Of a DNA stretch of 64,000 nucleotides, positions 22,691-33,733 are shown in pieces. Position numbers and translations under genes: made by a program. Under the pieces are notes generated by a model. It saw only the letters and a program-made list of their open reading frames with translations, had not been told where the DNA came from and ran no database searches. This DNA is from Cristatella mucedo (Eukaryota > Bryozoa > Phylactolaemata > Cristatellidae): assembly GCA_009760855.2 (NCBI GenBank), contig WPIO01000003.1, positions 2,910,001 to 2,974,000 of the forward strand, read 5' to 3'. The first letter of the stretch is position 1; every line of letters begins with the position of its first letter.

Positions 22691-24524
22691 TTCCAGGAAA
22701 GATTTTGGCCCAAAAGCATGGAAATAGATAAGTAAAATAATAACAGGGCATTGCGACGCAACTAATTACAGGTAAATGAAAAGCTGCCAGTTATTTTGCA
22801 CGGTCTGAGGGATCCTTCTTCGTTCTAAAGATAGATCTTCTGAACATATGTTTACAGACTACATTTTCTTACCATTCATAACCGAACCATCACAGTTTTG
22901 AGAACTCTACGATACGTAACCTCATTTAAAAATGAGTAAGTAAATTTATGTTTTTAATTTATAATGCTATTTTAATTTACCTTAACAATCGAAAACTGAG
23001 CTCCTTTTTTGGGAACGCAGCAATTTCTAGTGAACCTTTGGTAACCACTTTGGGGCGATTATTTCATAACTACGCACCCCCTTCATTCTGATAAACACAA
23101 TCTTCCCTGTTTCATGCTTCCGCAAACTTAAATCAGTCATTGTTCATATATGATGATCTTGAAAATAATGCTCCTCGGAGTATTAAGTTTTGTGGAGCTA
23201 AGCAAGCGCAAACTTCTCTGTACATCAGGCCTTGGATTCGCATTACCGAGAAGCGACGATCTTAGCTGATAATTGTATGCATTTGCATTGAGCAAGATAG
23301 GAGGCAGAGAATTCAGTTTCTCTGGATTCTGTTAGCTTCATCGTATGCAAGCGTATTTGAAACCATGTCAATCCAAGCGCTTTCGATGGTTGTAACAGTA
23401 GCACCGAGAGGAACCGGATTAGCTTGCTGCCTTTGCCACCTGCTTGCAGATGGCTGAAATTCTACAGCTGAGGATTTGCAGCCCTCTTTCTTAATGTAAA
23501 CAATGCCCAATTTTTGCGAAAGGTTATCAGTATCGTTTATTTACAAAAACCATGTCTCGATTGCCTTTGTTACATTGGAAGCTGGGTAGGGAATCAGACG
23601 AATTTCGCATGGGACGAGAAAGATCACACAATCTCTGGGTTTTTGGCCCAGTTCGCAACAGATTGATCAATCGAGACTCCTCCTCCTACAACGTTCATTA
23701 GTGGCTAGCAAAACCTGGCTTTAAATTGCCACTCATTTAAGCAATATAAAAGTGACAAACGGAGTGTTCAATTACTGTCACTCACTTTAAGAATTAGCCT
23801 TACCGAAAATGGTTGGCTGAAGCCTGTTACCGAGAGAAGCAGGAGATAGAAGCATTAATTTTTCTCATTACTAATTTTAAAGCCTTCGTTGAGTCGCGCA
23901 AAAGAAGTGGTTGTCCTTTGCGTTTGAAATTAATTTCGGTAAACGGGCCAACTGAAGGACGCAAATGAAAAAGAGCACTTACAGAAGTCAGGTATCTTTT
24001 TCGCGGTATCCCCAGAAGAGACATGATGTTTTTAGCCTTCGTTTTTTGACTTACCCTAGCTTAGGTAGGCTATGACGTGGTAAAAGTTTCGCTTAGTCAT
24101 AAAATTGACGTCGTTGACCGAAGCTAATTGAGCGAACCTGAAAATGGAGGTCAGTTGGCTCCACGGAAGCCCACACGTCCAGGGTTATTTTTAGATAGGC
24201 TTAAAAAGCTTAAGCTATCCAGCTTAGGAACGCAGTAGTGCATCGTTTGCAAACCATTTCTTCCAATTTAAGGCAAGTGCGATACGACTGCTACATGTAG
24301 ACTTATAAAAAACTCAATCCTGAGGTCAGGTGTCAGCAGAATCAGGCGTTGGAGGATGCATACAACGTCAAACAGGATACTTTAAACGAGACCAACTGAC
24401 CAGCATTTTTGTGAGATAGCCTCCTTGTCACGTCAGAGGCTTGCTTTACGTAGCAATTATTTTTGTTTATTATTGAGTCATTCATCTGATTAAACTTTAA
24501 CTGAGTAGCCGATAATGCCACCCT
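22691..24524. other. Unassigned; one unidentified minus-strand ORF at 23313-23510
   Basis: The minus strand is open at 23313-23510 with balanced codon use (GCKSSAVEFQPSASRW, then TTIESAWIDMVSNTLAY, stop). I do not recognise it. Another short minus ORF at 23827-24024 has a GTAAGT after ACTTCT but no matching phase to the CTHRC1-like exons. Gene D exon 1 is expected in this direction and was not found. Confidence 0.3.
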
Positions 24525-24576
24525 GTGGTCTTAGTCTGGCTTCGTAACCAGTGGTCTTAGTCTGGCTTCGTTACCA
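24525..24576. repeat. Direct tandem duplication, 2 x 26 bp
   Basis: GTGGTCTTAGTCTGGCTTCG plus TAACCA, immediately repeated with one difference (TTACCA). Confidence 0.95.
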
Positions 24577-24798
24577 CGTTTTGTAGCCGATCTGCATGTA
24601 AAGTATCCGTGTTTTTTAACCGATTGATCTGCAACCTGCTTTCCAGAGCACTACATCTGATTCAGAAGAAGTATTTCAAGTTCACCATGATGGAAGAGCA
24701 TTCAAGAAGCAATTCCACACTCCACCTCGGGAGAAGGGCCTTCTAAGATTATGGCCATAAGAACCGCTTAATGAATTACCCGTCCAGGCTATACAGCG

Positions 24799-24831
24799 AT
24801 GTGTGGTGTCACACCTCGTGACACCACACAT
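24799..24831. repeat. Perfect inverted repeat, 14-bp arms, 5-nt loop
   Basis: ATGTGTGGTGTCAC, ACCTC, GTGACACCACACAT. It sits at the left edge of a LINE fragment. Confidence 0.95.
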
Positions 24832-25290
24832 AAAATCACACGTCAAGGTTTCGCTATTCACCTTCAAGTCCTTTCATTAGCTGACTCCAACAGTCTACCT
24901 ATCATAACTTTTCCCAACCTGGCTAGGCATCTCATTGCCCGCTGCTCTTCTAACTCTTATCGTTTAGTTATGCTTCGAACGAACCTGAAACCCTTTGCAG
25001 ACCATGCCTTTTATTCTTTTTCGCTCAAAGATAGATTAAAACTCAATCCCACTGACATCCCTACTAACTCAACAAAATTTAAAGCAAAAGTTACAAAGGT
25101 CCGCATATATCTCGTGGCATTTGCATTCCGCTGGCGAATTGTCCTTTGTTTCCTTTGCTTGCTCGTACTGTGCATTTCACCACTCACTGTGTAGCCACGA
25201 TTACTGTAAAGCACACGTGAAAAGTGCCTGGAAATAGATTAATGTCTCTGAGGGAGCTCAACAAGTTTAATATGAGTGTTGTTATCACAT
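24832..25290 (+). mobile_element. L2-type LINE C-terminal and 3' fragment
   Basis: Reads RTNLKPFADHAFYSFSLKDR, related to LINE-A TNLKSFGDRAFSSYAPKAW. It then has a LINE-A-like 3' stem region (AGTGCCTGGAAATAGATTAA through TCTCTGAGGGAGCTC), without a clear ATT tail. Confidence 0.75.
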
Positions 25291-27870
25291 ACTGGGAGCA
25301 CTCGACATGGAATGAAACCAAGTAAATTATCGAGAAAGCATGTAGAGAAATGGATAAGATTTTTCTGATTCACTTTAAAATAAGAGTTACATACTGCGAA
25401 TCATTTATTTGTGTAGCTTCGCCGGTTTGTAGTAGAAACTAATAGATCATGGTAATTCTAGACAAATTGCTTGAATATCATGCTCCTCAAACGTGAATGG
25501 ACTTTATTGTTTCTTCCTAACTTTACAGCGTTTGTTAGGCGTAGCAAGCGCTTATAAATTAAGGTAAAGTTGTAGTCGCCTACGAGTCACGTTGCTCCGG
25601 ATTGACAAAATAGGTTAAAGCACAGGAGTTACCTCGGGTGCACCTACGGCATTTCATTGGCAACTTACGATGGATTGGAAATTGGTATGGCAATTTTATC
25701 TGGCTGAGCTAAAACTGCTAAAGCTTCTAACAGAAATGTTTGCGTCTGTTAGGTAATCTCACTAAAGCTATTCAATAGATTTAGTCCACAGCGTGCGCCC
25801 TCCTCGTGTATCATCTAAAATCACGTGTGAATCAAGAAACCAAAGGGCCATTGACATAGATGCTGTCCGAGCAAGAATATCGGGTTCGACACAGCTGCTC
25901 AATCCCCTTTCTGACAATTCATCATTTTCAGATTGCTATAAAACGACGCTAGCTGACATATGCGACCAGTTTGCACCTTTGACTAAAGAGTGTGCGCCCT
26001 CGCCTAGGCGTCCACTGGTTTCCTGCCGACATTCAACAAGCTAGTTCTACTAAGCTCCAGGTTGAAAAAAGTATACATAAGATCAGGACTAACTGTCCAT
26101 CGCTAGGCGTACGAGGACTATTGTAAATCGTACCAATCAATCCTAGCAAATGGCAAGTCTAGTTTATATAAAAAAGTTGTTTCACAGATGCATAATCCAA
26201 AAAATACTTATGTCTATGAAAAACCGTTTCCCAGGTTAAATCCTTACCTAATGATCCTTGTGATTATCTAGCTGATCGCTCCGCTAGCTTTTTGTCAAAG
26301 GAACAGGCATGCGCAGGGAGGTTATTATAAGATGACAGCATCCTCCCCCTGGAATCATGTACCTCAATTCCAAGGAGCTCCTAAATGTCTTCATTCAAAG
26401 AGACCACTGATGACCTCGTTCGGAACCTCATATCCAAATCAAAAAAGACAACTAGTCTTCTAGAACCTACTTTCACTGTCCTGCTTCTATGATGCCTAGA
26501 TCTTCTACTGCCATGCATGCCTGAAATCATTTATAAATATAACATTAGCGTTAGGTAATGTCACAGCACCCTTAAAAATGGCTGTAGTTAGGCCACTACT
26601 CAAGAAAAAAACACTAGACCAAGAGGATTGAGCAACTACCTACCACCCAGTCTCACTTCTACCTCTCCTATCCAAGACACCGGAACAAGTCCTGGCAGAC
26701 CGGTTGAACTCATATGTTAAAACTTCAAACCCTGCTAGTAAGTTCTATTCTTGTTTAGGAGCCAATCACTAAACAGAGTCAGAATTACTTCAGGTGCATA
26801 ACAATCTACATAGGAGTTCAGACTTGGGCAGAGTCTCACTGTTTGATTTGCTCAATCTTTTGGCAGCTTTAGATACTATCGATTACCAAGTTGTTTTTGA
26901 GCACCTCTCATCTCACCAGGCATCACTGGCACTGCATTGCAATGTTTCAGGTCCTTTCTCAGTGGGAGACTCCAGATTATTGACGTGAATAGACACAGAT
27001 CATCCGAGGAACCGAATTATGGGGGAACCTCAGGATTCTGTGCTTGGTCCCATTTTTTCCACGGATTCTACTCTACCTCTTGATGATGTGATAGCCAGGT
27101 ACATTCTAAGCTTTCACTTCTACGTAAATGACACTCAGTTGTACCTTTTCTTTGATCCCTCTCAGCCCTCCAGCACGTCGAATTCACTCAACTCCCTTGC
27201 TGCATGTATATATGAAATTTGCACAAGGATTGCAGTAAACTTACTTAAAAAGGATATGATAAAACCAAGTCACACTGGTTATGAGAAAACCAAGTGGGAT
27301 TCAGAAATTAGAAAGATTAGCGCTTCCAATCGGCTCTGCCAGTGTATCTCCTATTGAATCTGCACGAAATCTAGGCGTCCTGTTCCAAAGTGACTTTTTC
27401 ATAGACAACCACGTCAGCTCTACAGTTAAGTCTGCCTACTTTCAGCTACATAACATTGCTAGAATTCGTGCTTTTTTATTCATGGATACCACATCTAAAT
27501 TTGTCCATATATTTGTGACATATTGTCTCGACTTCTGTAAGTCACAGCTTCCTGGTCTGCTGGCCTTGGCCGTCAGGTGCTTTCAGCTTGTGCAAAACTC
27601 TGCCGCTAGGCTTATCTGCTTGTATCACCTCACACCACTTCTCGCCGACCTGCACTGGCTACCAGTCAAAAAATGCATCATTTTCAAGATTCCGTCACTC
27701 ACTTTTACGTCCCTTCATTCTTTCGCTCCAGCCTACCTATCAGGTTTATTCCCCCTCCAGGCTAAGCACCGTACCACTCTCTTTTCAGAATCTAATCGTT
27801 TACCTGTACCTCGTACGAGCCTCAAATCCTTCAGAGACCATGCTTTTAGTTCATAATCTCTCAAAAGCCT

Positions 27871-28013
27871 GTCGAGCTGGTTTGGTCTAGCGGTTAGGGT
27901 GCTCACCCCGACCAAGGTCTGACTGAGGTCGTGGGCTCGAGCACCGAGGCATATGAGAAGCGCCTGAATAGAGATTAAGTTCTCTTGGGGCGCTATATAC
28001 ATGAATTATATTT
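27871..28013 (+). mobile_element. SINE-1, tRNA head plus LINE-A-type 3' stem-loop
   Basis: The head is tRNA-like: TGGTCTAGCGGTTAGGGTGC (A box) and GGGCTCGAGCACC in the B-box position. Then comes a short link and AAGCGCCTGAATAGAGATTA...TCTCTTGGGGCGCT, the LINE-A 3' stem-loop, followed by an AT-rich end. It sits inside the LINE-A C-terminal coding region: AAAGCCTG before it and AACTCAGTTCCGACTTGC after it are contiguous in other LINE-A copies. So it inserted after the LINE. Confidence 0.85.
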
Positions 28014-28153
28014 TAACTCAGTTCCGACTTGCGTCACGACATCCCTGATTTGACCACATTTAAAAGAAGCTAAAAACGCATCTATTTATCACAACACTTA
28101 GTGGCTCCATGTAATTCGCCGTTTAAGTGCTTATGCTTGCTGACACTGTTCAT

Positions 28154-28290
28154 GCTACTACTAACCCTATTTGCATACTGACACGCAAGTCAACAATGTT
28201 TTTCTGATGTTAATTGAGCATGCTACCACTAACCCTGTTTGCATGCTGACATGCAAGTCAACCATGTTTTTTTTGATATTTTTGAGCAAG
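28154..28290 (+). repeat. Tandem duplication (about 2 x 68 bp) in a LINE-A 3' UTR
   Basis: Unit 1 starts GCTACTACTAACCCTATTTG and unit 2 starts GCTACCACTAACCCTGTTTG. Both continue through CAAGTCAAC and a T-run to GAGCA. Other LINE-A copies have one unit. Confidence 0.85.
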
Positions 28291-28596
28291 TTACCACCAA
28301 CCATTCGATGGCGCTTGCTTTGCAACAAATGTAAAGTGCCTAGAAAATATTGAGTTGTCTGAGGGCGCTATATCAAATGTATATTATTATTATTGTTATC
28401 TCATACGAACAGTAGTAGAAAGTCCTTTGTAAAGTGCATTAAAAGAACGTTTTAAGAGAAAATTAAGAGGAAATCTCATTTCAGGCAGTAGATAACTCGA
28501 TGCAAAAAAACTTATCATCGATAGTCCACCGAAAGCAATTTAAGTCCTCCAGCTACCCATATGGAGCCAAACACCTAGAATGTATCTCCTGTGGTC

Positions 28597-28986
28597 GGTT
28601 CAACACGCAGAGAGCCAGCCGATGACAAACACCAACAGTTTACTACACGATGCACGGAGCAGAGGGATGCATGACTCCTGCCGCCCCTCCCTCCCACTCG
28701 AATCCCTTCTCTCTACCATGACTGTGCACTGGCCAACCCCGATGATTCATCCGAGGCCGACCACAGCTGTCCACCGGCTGTCCCTGATGGTGAATCCGCC
28801 AACTGTTCACCAGTGGGTTACGGGCCATTGTCACCGTGTCCATGCCACATCATAGGCAGACCACCGCTGTGCACCGGCCCCTCTTGATTATGCTCTCAAC
28901 AGCTGTTCACCAGCGGTTTATCAGAGGAGCCGTACAGGCCAGTATATAACTCAACCATGCGCCCCCTTGAATTTAAGGTCACAAGT
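28597..28986. repeat. Left terminal direct repeat of the GC-rich element
   Basis: Matches 30210-30590 over nearly its whole length with scattered differences and small indels. The TATA-like word lies at about 28941-28949. Confidence 0.8.
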
Positions 28987-30209
28987 TCCCAGCAGCAACT
29001 CAAGCAACTCATGTATCAGGCAGCATTGAGCTAGCCTGGCAGCTACAAATGCGACACTGCAGATCTATTGCCGTATCGGCGTAACAGCCAACATCAACAG
29101 CTGACCCCACAGGCAGGCTTGCTACCTTACAGCTGCTCGCAGGTGCTCGGCCTTTCGCCACCAGCCAGCAACGTGGGTCACCAGCCATTGTCACCGAGCT
29201 GACTTCAACAGCCGCTGTTTTACAAACCTCGAACGCCGTCGCTCCATCTGCTTCTGCCGACTCTGCCACTGCGTCTCCGACATGCACTGCTGCGTGTTCG
29301 ACCTGAGCCGCCGCGACTCAGACATGCACAGCTGCTTCTCGGGCGTAGGCAGAGTTCCCGGCGTGCACAGTCTCTCCGGCCTGCACAGACTCTTTGTGCT
29401 AAACAGCCTCTGCTTCCTGCGCAGAACCTCTAGCCTACACAGCCTTTCCGATGCGCACAGTCACCCCTGCCTGCTCACACTCTTAGGCCTGCGCCACGTC
29501 AAAGTCCACCGGCTTATCGCATGCCATCGGCGCCTTCATGGTTCTCGCTGGATCGCAGGCCATTGCCTCTCTAGCGGATGCTGCTGCCTCTCAGGCGGAT
29601 ACTGCCGCGTCCTTCACGGACGCCGACTCTCTCGCGAACGCCGCCGCCTTCCTCGCGGACGCCGTCGCTTCTCCATGCGCCGCCTCACCACCTGTCCCCT
29701 CAGCGCCACCACTGACCGTCGCCTCGCACAACGCCTTTGCCTCGTGGCACACCATCGCCACCTGGCCAACCGCCACCGCTTGGAGAGCCGTTGCCTGCTG
29801 ACACCGTGTGGCAGCTAGGCAAACTTCTGTCGCCCTGCACACCGTTGGCGATCGCTATTGCCGTTTCCGGTTGCTCCTGTCGGCACTCTCAGTCCGACCA
29901 AGCTTTACCAAATCAGCGTGCTACAATTGCGCTCTACCGGCCGGCCAGGTGAATGCCCTCACTACGGACTCACACAGCTTGGCCTAGTCGTATTGAACTG
30001 CCTGCAGGAGCATCGAGGCAAGAAGGCCCCGCCTTACATCGCAAGGAGCAAACACAGCGCCACTCGGTTCGTAGCTACTTCGCTCGATCACTCTCTCGAA
30101 TTTCAGCAGCCAGCCAACGAAGTCTCCGAAGACGTCGAAGCCCTGGACCGCCTCACAAGACACCTCCAAGGCCGTCATCGGCTCCTCTCGGCCAAAATAG
30201 CTTGCTGTT

Positions 30210-30590
30210 CTGTTCACGCACACAACCAGCCGATGACTAACACCAACAGTTTATTACACGTTCCAAGGAGCAGAGAGTTCCACGACTCCCCTCGCCCACC
30301 CTCCCACCCGAGGCCAGTCTCCTCTATCACGGCTGTGCGCTGGCCGACTCCGATGATTCATCCGAGACCGACCACAGCTGTTCACCGGCCGACCCTGATG
30401 GTGAATCCACCATCTGTTCGCCAGTGGATTACCAGCCTGTGTCCACGCCACACGCCACATCACAGGCGGACCACAGCTGTGCACCACCCCTCTCGATGAT
30501 TCTCACAACAGCTGTTCACCAGCGGTTTATCAGAGGAGCAATACAGGCCTGCATATAAACCAACGAAATCTCTACCTTTAATGCCACAAA
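30210..30590. repeat. Right terminal direct repeat of the GC-rich element
   Basis: Starts TGTTCACGCACACAACCAGC. The TATA-like CATATAAACC lies at about 30552. Its last bases (ATGCCACAAAG) abut or overlap the 3' end of the minus-strand LINE-B copy. Confidence 0.8.
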
Positions 30591-32850
30591 GACTATGAGG
30601 TTGTTACGCAGGAGAGTTTTGTATAGCCGCTCACAGCGTAAGTGACTTTCGGTAAGAATTCAGTAGCAAACAGACTTCGTCTCACGCAACAAAGAGAAAA
30701 TTGGAAGCATAGCAGAGTCAGGCGAGCAGTTGAAATAGTGAGTAACATGGAAGTAGCAGCTCAGAACCGTTGGAAAGGGTGAGCCGTAGTCGGCAACAGG
30801 AGAGTAGTTGTCATTTAGCAAGAATCGTGGGAGATAGTTCAAAAGACTAGGACCTCCAGAGCTAAAGCTTCCGTCGCCAATGGTCTTTAAGCACAGGAAT
30901 AGCACAGTTAATTTATTGTCCATACAGAACGTGAGGGCATGAGGAGCCGGAAACTGGTGCAGTAGTTCAACTGGGTATGGAGGAGCCAAGCCGTGGCGGG
31001 CCTTGTGGGTCAGCTCAAGAACTTTGATCTGTATTCGTTGATCAACCTGCAACCATCGTAGCTCTTTTAGCAGCGGAGATTCTTGGTTAAAGGTCTGCGA
31101 CTTGAAAACTAGCCTTGCAGCCATATTAACACCCATTTGCAGTGGCCTAGTTCAGTTTGGTACCCCAGTGAAATGAGAATAACGAAGATCAAGCCGAGAC
31201 AAAACTGGGGAGCTAGTTAATTTTTTTGCAAGCCACCATGGAAGACAGCTCCGAATCTTAGATAGAGATCAGACGTGATGGCCAACTGTAGAAGCAGTCT
31301 TCTATGTGAAGCTTTTAAAATTTAGGCAGTGGTCGAAAACTACACCTGACATTTGAGCACGTGGGGATGGTCGCACAATGGCATCATCTATTAGAAGACC
31401 AAAGCCTTATAATCCAGCCACACACTAAGAGTTTCCTATGAGCAGCTGTTCAGTTTTATTGTCATTTAGTTTCAAGAATTTTTCGACATCCAGACTAGAA
31501 TGTTGGCAAGGCAAGCATTCAGTTAATCATTCGTTGCAAGAGATTCCGACGGTTTGAATGAAAAGTACAGCTGAGTCTCGTCAGCATAAAAGTGATATCC
31601 TTTCCATGAGCCTCGATCACTTTTCCCAGAGGCTGAGTATAAATGGAGAACAGCAAGAAACCGAAGACGGACCCATGAGGGACTTCACAAGTGACCGGTC
31701 TCGTTCGTGAGACCTGACTCCTCACGACACGGATTGAACACCATAAGATAAGTACGATTTAAACTACCCCAGTGCTTCTTCTGTCAGACTGATCGTTGCT
31801 CTCACTCGTCATGTTGGACATCGTGATTAATGGTATCGAAGACAGCTAGTAGATTTAACAGAGCTAGGGCAATGACATTCCTGTCATTGTTGCCACATAT
31901 AATTTCATTGTTAACTTGGAAGAAAGTAGTTTCAGTGGAATGCTGTCTCTTAAACCCCGATTGAAATGTTTCCAACATTTCATTCTTTTGAATACGTGCA
32001 ACCAGCTGCTTAGCGACAGTTTTTTTCAAGAATCCTTGACATGAAAGAAGGAAGGAAAACTGGGCGATAGTTTGCAAGGATCTCTGCACCTAATCCAGGC
32101 TTTTTAAGTATCGGTCTAACGATTACCGATTGGAAAGACTTGGGTACGACCCCTTTTTGCAAAGAAGCATTACAAATCTCGGTATGGCAGGGCTAATTTG
32201 GTCTGCCAGTGAAGACCAAAGAGATGATGGTGTAGGGTCTTCAGGAGACGAGCTCTATTTACTAGTCCTTATTAAGTTGGCCACTTCGTATGCAGAAAGG
32301 TCGGAAAATCTTATAAGAAAGGTCACAGGTTACGATACCGCAATTACTTTACAGGACTTTACAGAGGCATGAATTTGCACAATTCTTTTAGTAAAGATGG
32401 CTGAAAACTTTTCGGCTGAGACGTCAATAGCTAGGAGTCATATCTCAAAGCATTGGCGAGTAATGGTTTACCGTCTTATTTGGGTCTTAGTGGCAAGACT
32501 TCATTTATCGGGTGAAAAAGAAGCCCTGGCTTTTTTAAGCTTCCGGGTGTAATCTCGAAGGAAGTCATTGAAATTGACTAGATCTGCATCTGACCCCGAT
32601 TTCTTAAAACGACGTTCAAGCCTGCGCTTAAAAAGGCGCATATTTTGAAATTCTTTTGTAATTTGTTTTGTAATTTGAAAGGAATATCCGAGACTCTGTA
32701 CACGGATAGCATGAACTGGAGCATGCTTTTCAAGAGATTCCCAAGTATCATGCCCAAGTGTCATGTTCGCTGCATCAGTGAGAGTATCGAGGCTGTCAGT
32801 CGAGTACAGGTGCAGTTCAAGAAGACCTGCACCGTAAAATGATTTCAAAA
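30588..32850 (-). pseudogene. LINE-B (L2/CR1-type), near full RT region, inactive
   Basis: In minus-strand order: the linker after the endonuclease (DTLTDAANMTLGHDTWESLEKHAP, of which the family part is L-x-KHAP), a basic helix region (RRLERRFKKSGSDADLVNFN), RT fingers (QLVARIQKNEMLETFQSGF, HSTETTFFQVNNEI, LLNLLAVFDTINHDV), palm (CEVPHGSVFGFLLFSIYTQP) and C-terminal block (LKELRWLQVDQRIQIKVLEL, HGLAPPYPVELL). The catalytic F/Y-x-DD block is destroyed by frameshift (VIEAHGKDITFMLTRLS). The 3' end has the LINE-B signature AAACTCTCCTGCGTAA. Confidence 0.88.
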
Positions 32851-32972
32851 ATGTTTCTAAGTGCTTTTTTAGTTACGTGGCTGGACAAGTTTGACATTAC
32901 ACTGTACTTACAAGGGAGCAAAAACAGTAAACGAAACCAAACAATGATCCAGAGGGTCAGCGGGCACGCCAC

Positions 32973-33073
32973 CAGGCCATTGGAGCAGATGTCGTTCGCA
33001 AAGTAATTGCATGTGTCATGCACGTCGATGCCCATGCTGTATGACATCTTAAGATTCCTCCCTATTGCATTAG
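32973..33073 (-). pseudogene. Orphan CTHRC1-like exon-2 candidate
   Basis: On the minus strand, TTGCTCTTATAG is followed by a 101-bp segment with exactly the exon 2 pattern (two-base entry, 33 whole residues). It reads MSYSMGIDVHDTCNYFANDI and shares GIDV with gene C exon 2. The expected donor position is a weak CTG|GTGGCG. The frame stays open beyond it to a GTAAGT at about 32.91 kb through a hydrophobic stretch (LTLWIIVWFRLLFLLP). An alternative is therefore that this is a first exon with a late signal anchor. It lies 480 bp below gene C's stop, and a LINE-B copy starts about 120 bp further on, so the rest of this copy may have been lost. Confidence 0.4.
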
Positions 33074-33476
33074 CTATAAGAGCAACTAATTTCAAGGTTA
33101 GAACGAAGATCGTGGCAACTATGTCTGAAAAGATGCCAAGCACCAAATGTACGATGACTGCCATAGGCTTTAACTTCCAATCCAGATGTCAGATAGTTAT
33201 GGATTTATATTTTATAGAAAATTATAAAACGTGCGGCTATGATTAAGTAAACAATTTTATGCTGGAAAGCTTCTTTATGTCCAGTTTCAACAACACTCGT
33301 GCGTGGAATAAGATTTTATTAGACATAGGGAAATGTTTTGCACATTTTACTCTGCACTCCCAAGACAAAAAAAATACATTGCATGGGAAATAAAGACCGA
33401 ACTTTGTCACGAAACATCAACAACCAGCGATAAGTGAAAGAAAAATGCATTATTTGGCTTCTATTGCGTGTGCTCA

Positions 33477-33482
33477 TTTATT
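33477..33482 (-). promoter_or_regulatory. Poly(A) signal AATAAA, gene C
   Basis: AATAAA on the minus strand, 70 bp past the stop codon of gene C exon 4. Confidence 0.65.
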
Positions 33483-33551
33483 TTGACTTGTCCTCAGTGT
33501 CGAATCTCCAAGCTCCGAAAAGGATTCAATACTGCACTGTAGAAGAAGACT

Positions 33552-33733
33552 TCAAGGGCATGAGAATGGATTGGGGCATGTAACTCTGGAGTCGGGTTGC
33601 ACTTCATCGACGATTATGTGCAGAGTAGAACCCCATCCAGTGAAGCAATCAAAGACTCCGTAGCTCGGACACGTTCCAACATTGTAGCCAATAGAGTATG
33701 AGCCGGAGGTCAGGCCGTAGCAGACGCCATCAA
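33552..33733 (-). CDS. CTHRC1-like gene C, terminal exon 4
   Basis: Acceptor GTTTCAG, phase 1 entry, then 59 codons and TGA. It reads (I)DGVCYGLTSGSYSIGYNVG, TCPSYGVFDCFTGWGSTLHI and IVDEVQ, the canonical C-terminal half of the CTHRC1 globular domain including FTGWG. It continues as a short tail with two extra cysteines (VTCPNPFSCP, stop). Unlike genes A and D there is no further exon: the stop lies in this exon, with AATAAA 70 bp beyond. The frame is intact. The family is secreted, and in vertebrates CTHRC1 acts in Wnt/planar-polarity and matrix remodelling. That role should not be carried over to these distant copies. Confidence 0.88.

Larger units (their letters stand above)
25780..28395 (+). 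pseudogene. LINE-A, longest copy in the window, many stops
   Basis: Runs from the endonuclease-RT linker (KITCESRNQRAIDIDAVRAR, FAPLTKE) through the RT region. The fingers are decayed, with QDSVLGPIF at about 27040 and [21 protein letters not shown] at 27110-27170 (YVND in place of YADD). The thumb (SASVSPIESARNLGVLFQSD), the C-terminal blocks and the 3' UTR follow, with the stem-loop and (ATT)n at about 28330-28395. Interrupted by a SINE-1 insertion at 27871-28013 and carrying a tandem duplication in its 3' UTR. The best guide in the window to the element's internal order. Confidence 0.9.
28597..30590. mobile_element. GC-rich element with about 385-bp terminal direct repeats (LTR/TRIM-like), unidentified
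   Basis: The segment 28597-28986 is repeated in direct orientation at 30210-30590. Shared blocks include CAGCCGATGAC, CCCGATGATTCATCCGAGGC-type, CACAGCTGTCCACCGG-type, CTGATGGTGAATCC, CAGCTGTTCACCAGCGGTTT and a TATA-like word (TATATAAC / CATATAAACC). Both repeats finish near CACAA. The 1.2-kb inside is GC-rich. It holds overlapping ORFs (29282-29818 plus, Arg/Cys/His-rich; 29538-29801 plus, Ala-rich, ASLADAAASQADTAAS), but no gag, protease, RT or integrase motif. The layout fits a non-autonomous LTR retrotransposon with a promoter in each repeat. Target-site duplications and a primer-binding site were not seen. No protein-coding call is made for its ORFs. Confidence 0.55.

Noticed and set aside
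23827-24024. Candidate first exon for gene D with GTAAGT after ACTTCT
   Set aside because: Phase 0 exit and a basic, non-hydrophobic N-terminus do not fit exon 2's phase 1 entry or a secreted protein.
29591-29842. Ala-rich ORFs on both strands in the GC-rich element
   Set aside because: Low-complexity translation of GCC-rich DNA; strands mirror each other and no domain is visible.
28597-30590. CRISPR-like or viral interpretation of the repeated block
   Set aside because: There are only two long direct repeats, no short regularly spaced units, and no viral structural or polymerase domains.
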